From assembly GCA_947085765.1 (NCBI GenBank), contig CAMTXZ010000017.1, positions 1-18,842 of the forward strand: a stretch of 18,842 nt of DNA, given 5' to 3'. The DNA is from JAKFXL01 sp947085765. Its GTDB lineage: Bacteria > Pseudomonadota > Gammaproteobacteria > Tenderiales > Tenderiaceae. Shown piece after piece: positions 16,988 to 18,842 of the stretch (position 1 is the first letter of the stretch; each line of letters starts with the position of its first letter). The position numbers were made by a program, and so were the translations under genes. The notes under the pieces were generated by a model. The model was not told where the DNA came from. It was given only the letters and a program-made list of their open reading frames with translations, and made no database searches.

Positions 16988-16994
16988 CTCCCTT
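16988..16994 (-). promoter_or_regulatory. Ribosome binding site of tube gene 1
   Basis: AAGGGAG lies seven bases upstream of ATG 16980. It is clearly stronger than the sites of most downstream genes and fixes the start. Confidence 0.8.
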
Positions 16995-17032
16995 ATTTAA
17001 GTATGAATATCCTGAACTGATTAAATATTACA

Positions 17033-17049
17033 GGGGCCATTTCAGCCCC
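17033..17049 (-). terminator. Weak hairpin after the sheath gene, possible attenuator
   Basis: On the minus strand GGGGCU (17049-17044) pairs with GGCCCC (17038-17033), six pairs including one G-U, around a five-base loop GAAAU. It begins six bases after the sheath stop and is followed by UGUAAUAUUUAAUC, which is U/A-rich but has no uninterrupted U-run. Partial termination or 3'-end stabilisation is possible. With the hairpin at 16471-16509 it brackets the main tube gene. Confidence 0.4.
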
Positions 17050-17054
17050 ATCAC

Positions 17055-18608
17055 TTATGATTTCTGCATCTGCTGCTGGAATGTGATCTCAATAAACTCA
17101 GCAGGACGTGAAATCGCGACCAGCACGGTGACGTTTAAAATCCCTTCCAGAATATCCTCAGAGGTCATGGTTTCACCCAGTCCCACATGCACACTGAAGG
17201 CATCATCCGGACTTGCACCCGCCAGACCGCCACGTTTCCAGATGCCCGTCAGGAAGTTGCGGATCATGCTCTTGATTGTCACCCAGGTATTGGCATTGTT
17301 AGGCTCAAATACATAGGCCTTCGAGGCCAGTTTGATGGACTCTTCCAGCATGATCATGGTGCGACGCACATTGATATAGCGCCAATCGAGGCTATTACCA
17401 TCCAGGGTGCGGGCACCCCATACTAAAGTCCCTTCACCAATAAAGGTGCGGATAGCGTTGATCGATTTACCTTGAGTGGTGACATTCAGATCTTCCTGCT
17501 GCTCATGGGAGATATTCACGGCGGGTGAGATAACACCGTTGAGACTGACATTGGCAGGGGCTTTCCAGACACCACGGCCATTATCCACCATGGTGTAGAT
17601 CCCGGCCATGGCAGCACTTGGTGGCAATAGATTGAGCTGGGATTTGATCTCAGCAATCATCTTTCCATACAATGGACTCATGGCGGAGAGGATTTTTTTA
17701 ATCTCACCAGGCGCCAAAGCGGCTGGTGTTGCCGCAGCATCTGCATCAGTCGCCACTACCGCATCCCCGTCCTTCGGCTTAACTGCTATCGCAGCAATAA
17801 TCTCTTTAAGTTCACCCTTTTTAGCATCAGGTATAAGTGGATTGGTATCAACGTCGGTCTCAAGCAGGGTCTTAAAAGCAGCAACGTCTTTCATGTTTTC
17901 ATAGGACAACTCTGAATCCTGCACAACAGAGGTGTTGATCCAGGGATAGTATGCCGCGCCATAATCGAGATTATTGGTACCGAGCTTATTTCTGAATACT
18001 TCGACACAGCCATCCTTACCCTTGGACTCTTTAAAACCGTTATGGACATCGAGCACCGCAAAACGGTTTCTCATGGTGATGCCACAATGGCCTAGTGCCG
18101 CCTGCTGTACAGCAATGCAATCATCCAGTGCCAGCTTAACCGCCTCAGGAATAACCACCATGGTGGGTTCCTGCTCTTTCTTGAGTTCCTCTATGCCTGC
18201 CATCAAACCTGGCGCAGCGATATCATCACCGTAACTCCCCACAGAGACGATATAACAAGGGCCACCGCCATTCTGAAAAAATGACAACATGCTCGAATAG
18301 AGGATGTACTGCTTGCCATCCTGCTCCAATAGATACTCTTTTTTATCCAGCGTAAAAGCTGACTCGTCAGTCGAATCCTTGTCCTTCTCTTTAATTGTAA
18401 AAAGCGGCTTGGGCGCCTCGCCAAAATAGCTACGAAACTCTGCCATCGAAGTGATCCGCCACGGCTTGTTGCGCAGGGTTTTGCCTTTGTTGTCGGCACG
18501 TTCTGTATAGCCAATAAAGGCTGGAACCGCTGTTGCAACCTCCACAACCGAGTTTGGAAAGGCATTTTTTTCTACAATATAAACGCCCGGTGTTTTCATT
18601 ACTCCCAT
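17055..18608 (-). CDS. Contractile tail sheath protein (Afp2/3/4-like), only sheath gene in the window
   Basis: This 517-residue protein is a contractile sheath subunit. It opens with MKTPGVYIVEKNAFPNSVVE and VATAVPAFIGYTE, the N-terminal arm that links neighbouring subunits. The core shows FFQNGGGPCYIVSVG (110-124), LPPSAAMAGIYTMVDNGRGV (328-347), WGARTLDG with DWRYINVRR, and the C-terminal arm ILEGILNVTVLVAISRPAEF followed by IEITFQQ. Residues about 235-325 are an extra helical region with an Asp/Ala/Pro-rich stretch (KPKDGDAVVATDADAAATPA, 277-296) that is probably exposed on the outer surface. Afp and PVC encode three sheath paralogues; here one is seen. The start at 18608 follows AAGAGGG (18616-18622) by seven bases. 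A second ATG at codon 4 lacks comparable spacing. Confidence 0.96.
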   Translation of the reverse strand: MGVMKTPGVYIVEKNAFPNSVVEVATAVPAFIGYTERADNKGKTLRNKPWRITSMAEFRSYFGEAPKPLFTIKEKDKDSTDESAFTLDKKEYLLEQDGKQYILYSSMLSFFQNGGGPCYIVSVGSYGDDIAAPGLMAGIEELKKEQEPTMVVIPEAVKLALDDCIAVQQAALGHCGITMRNRFAVLDVHNGFKESKGKDGCVEVFRNKLGTNNLDYGAAYYPWINTSVVQDSELSYENMKDVAAFKTLLETDVDTNPLIPDAKKGELKEIIAAIAVKPKDGDAVVATDADAAATPAALAPGEIKKILSAMSPLYGKMIAEIKSQLNLLPPSAAMAGIYTMVDNGRGVWKAPANVSLNGVISPAVNISHEQQEDLNVTTQGKSINAIRTFIGEGTLVWGARTLDGNSLDWRYINVRRTMIMLEESIKLASKAYVFEPNNANTWVTIKSMIRNFLTGIWKRGGLAGASPDDAFSVHVGLGETMTSEDILEGILNVTVLVAISRPAEFIEITFQQQMQKS

Positions 18609-18627
18609 AATCTTTCCCTCTTAACAG

Positions 18628-18842
18628 TTAGCAGTTAACATAAATTTCCGACACAACCACATCATTCCCTTCAACAACGTCCCTATTACTACTGTTCACC
18701 GAGGCTACCGGCAGATGTTTAACAAGCACATCCCCGCCGTTACGCCCCGCTCTCTTCAACTGCAACCGGAGTTCAGGCCACTTCTGCATGGGCACCGGCT
18801 GTTTTGATGTAAAGGTGATGGCGCGTCTGCTATCAGACAGCA
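18628..18842 (-). CDS. Unrecognised protein upstream of sheath, C-terminal 70 residues only
   Basis: An open frame enters from the right edge and ends at TAA 18628-18630, 19 bp before the sheath start. The 70 visible residues include ITFTSKQPVPMQKWPELRL, then LKRAGRNGGDVLVKHLPV, and end VVVSEIYVNC. The other two minus-strand frames meet stops within this stretch, which supports this frame as coding. I do not recognise the sequence. In many eCIS operons the gene just before the sheath encodes the DUF4255/Pvc16-like terminator (cap) protein, and no such gene is found elsewhere in this window, so that is a positional guess only. The close spacing suggests it shares the operon. Confidence 0.5.
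   Translation of the reverse strand, partial: LSDSRRAITFTSKQPVPMQKWPELRLQLKRAGRNGGDVLVKHLPVASVNSSNRDVVEGNDVVVSEIYVNC

Noticed and set aside
16981..17054. An internal promoter before tube gene 1
   Set aside because: The spacer is AT-rich and has several TATAAT-like hexamers, but none has a credible -35 box at 16-18 bp.
1..18842. A type VI secretion system or a complete prophage
   Set aside because: The VgrG-like, PAAR, gp25 and tube proteins occur in both, but there are no TssB/C pair, TssJ/L/M, ClpV, capsid, portal or terminase genes, while DUF5908, the Afp14-type tape measure and a single-AAA ATPase point to eCIS.

Overview
The window is almost entirely one minus-strand operon for an extracellular contractile injection system (eCIS), the family of the Serratia antifeeding prophage (Afp), the Photorhabdus virulence cassettes (PVC) and related contractile arrays. 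No tRNA, rRNA, transposase or CRISPR was seen. The host is probably a Gram-negative bacterium of moderate GC. A gammaproteobacterium is my guess, but nothing in the window fixes taxonomy, and several proteins look like forms I recall from Bacteroidota eCIS loci.

In transcription order (right to left) the genes are: the 3' end of an unrecognised protein (18842-18628); sheath (18608-17055); tube protein 1 (16980-16522); tube protein 2 (16450-15977); a 56-residue DUF5908-like protein (15973-15803); a LysM baseplate adaptor (15802-15107); a VgrG-like gp27/gp5 spike (15103-13313); a PAAR spike tip (13291-12992); a gp25-like baseplate protein (12987-12562); a giant gp6-like wedge protein (12531-8425); a 268-residue fibre-like protein (8432-7626); a gp7-like wedge protein (7629-5170); a tape-measure-family protein (5163-943); and the N-terminal 308 residues of an AAA+ ATPase (924-1), which runs off the left edge.

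Together these make a sheathed tube on a baseplate: tube subunits stack under a length-determining protein, the VgrG/PAAR spike closes the tip, the gp25, gp6 and gp7-like proteins form the wedges, and the AAA+ protein probably serves assembly. There is no TssJ/L/M membrane complex, ClpV, capsid, portal or terminase gene, so this is neither a canonical T6SS nor a prophage. No effector, receptor-binding fibre or lysozyme gene is visible and no promoter is seen, so these must lie outside the window if present.

The spacing is notable. The high-copy parts (sheath, tube 1) are followed by 74 and 71 bp spacers, each with an RNA hairpin. All later genes are separated by 30 bp or less, abut, or overlap. 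This suggests that expression falls after the sheath and tube genes.
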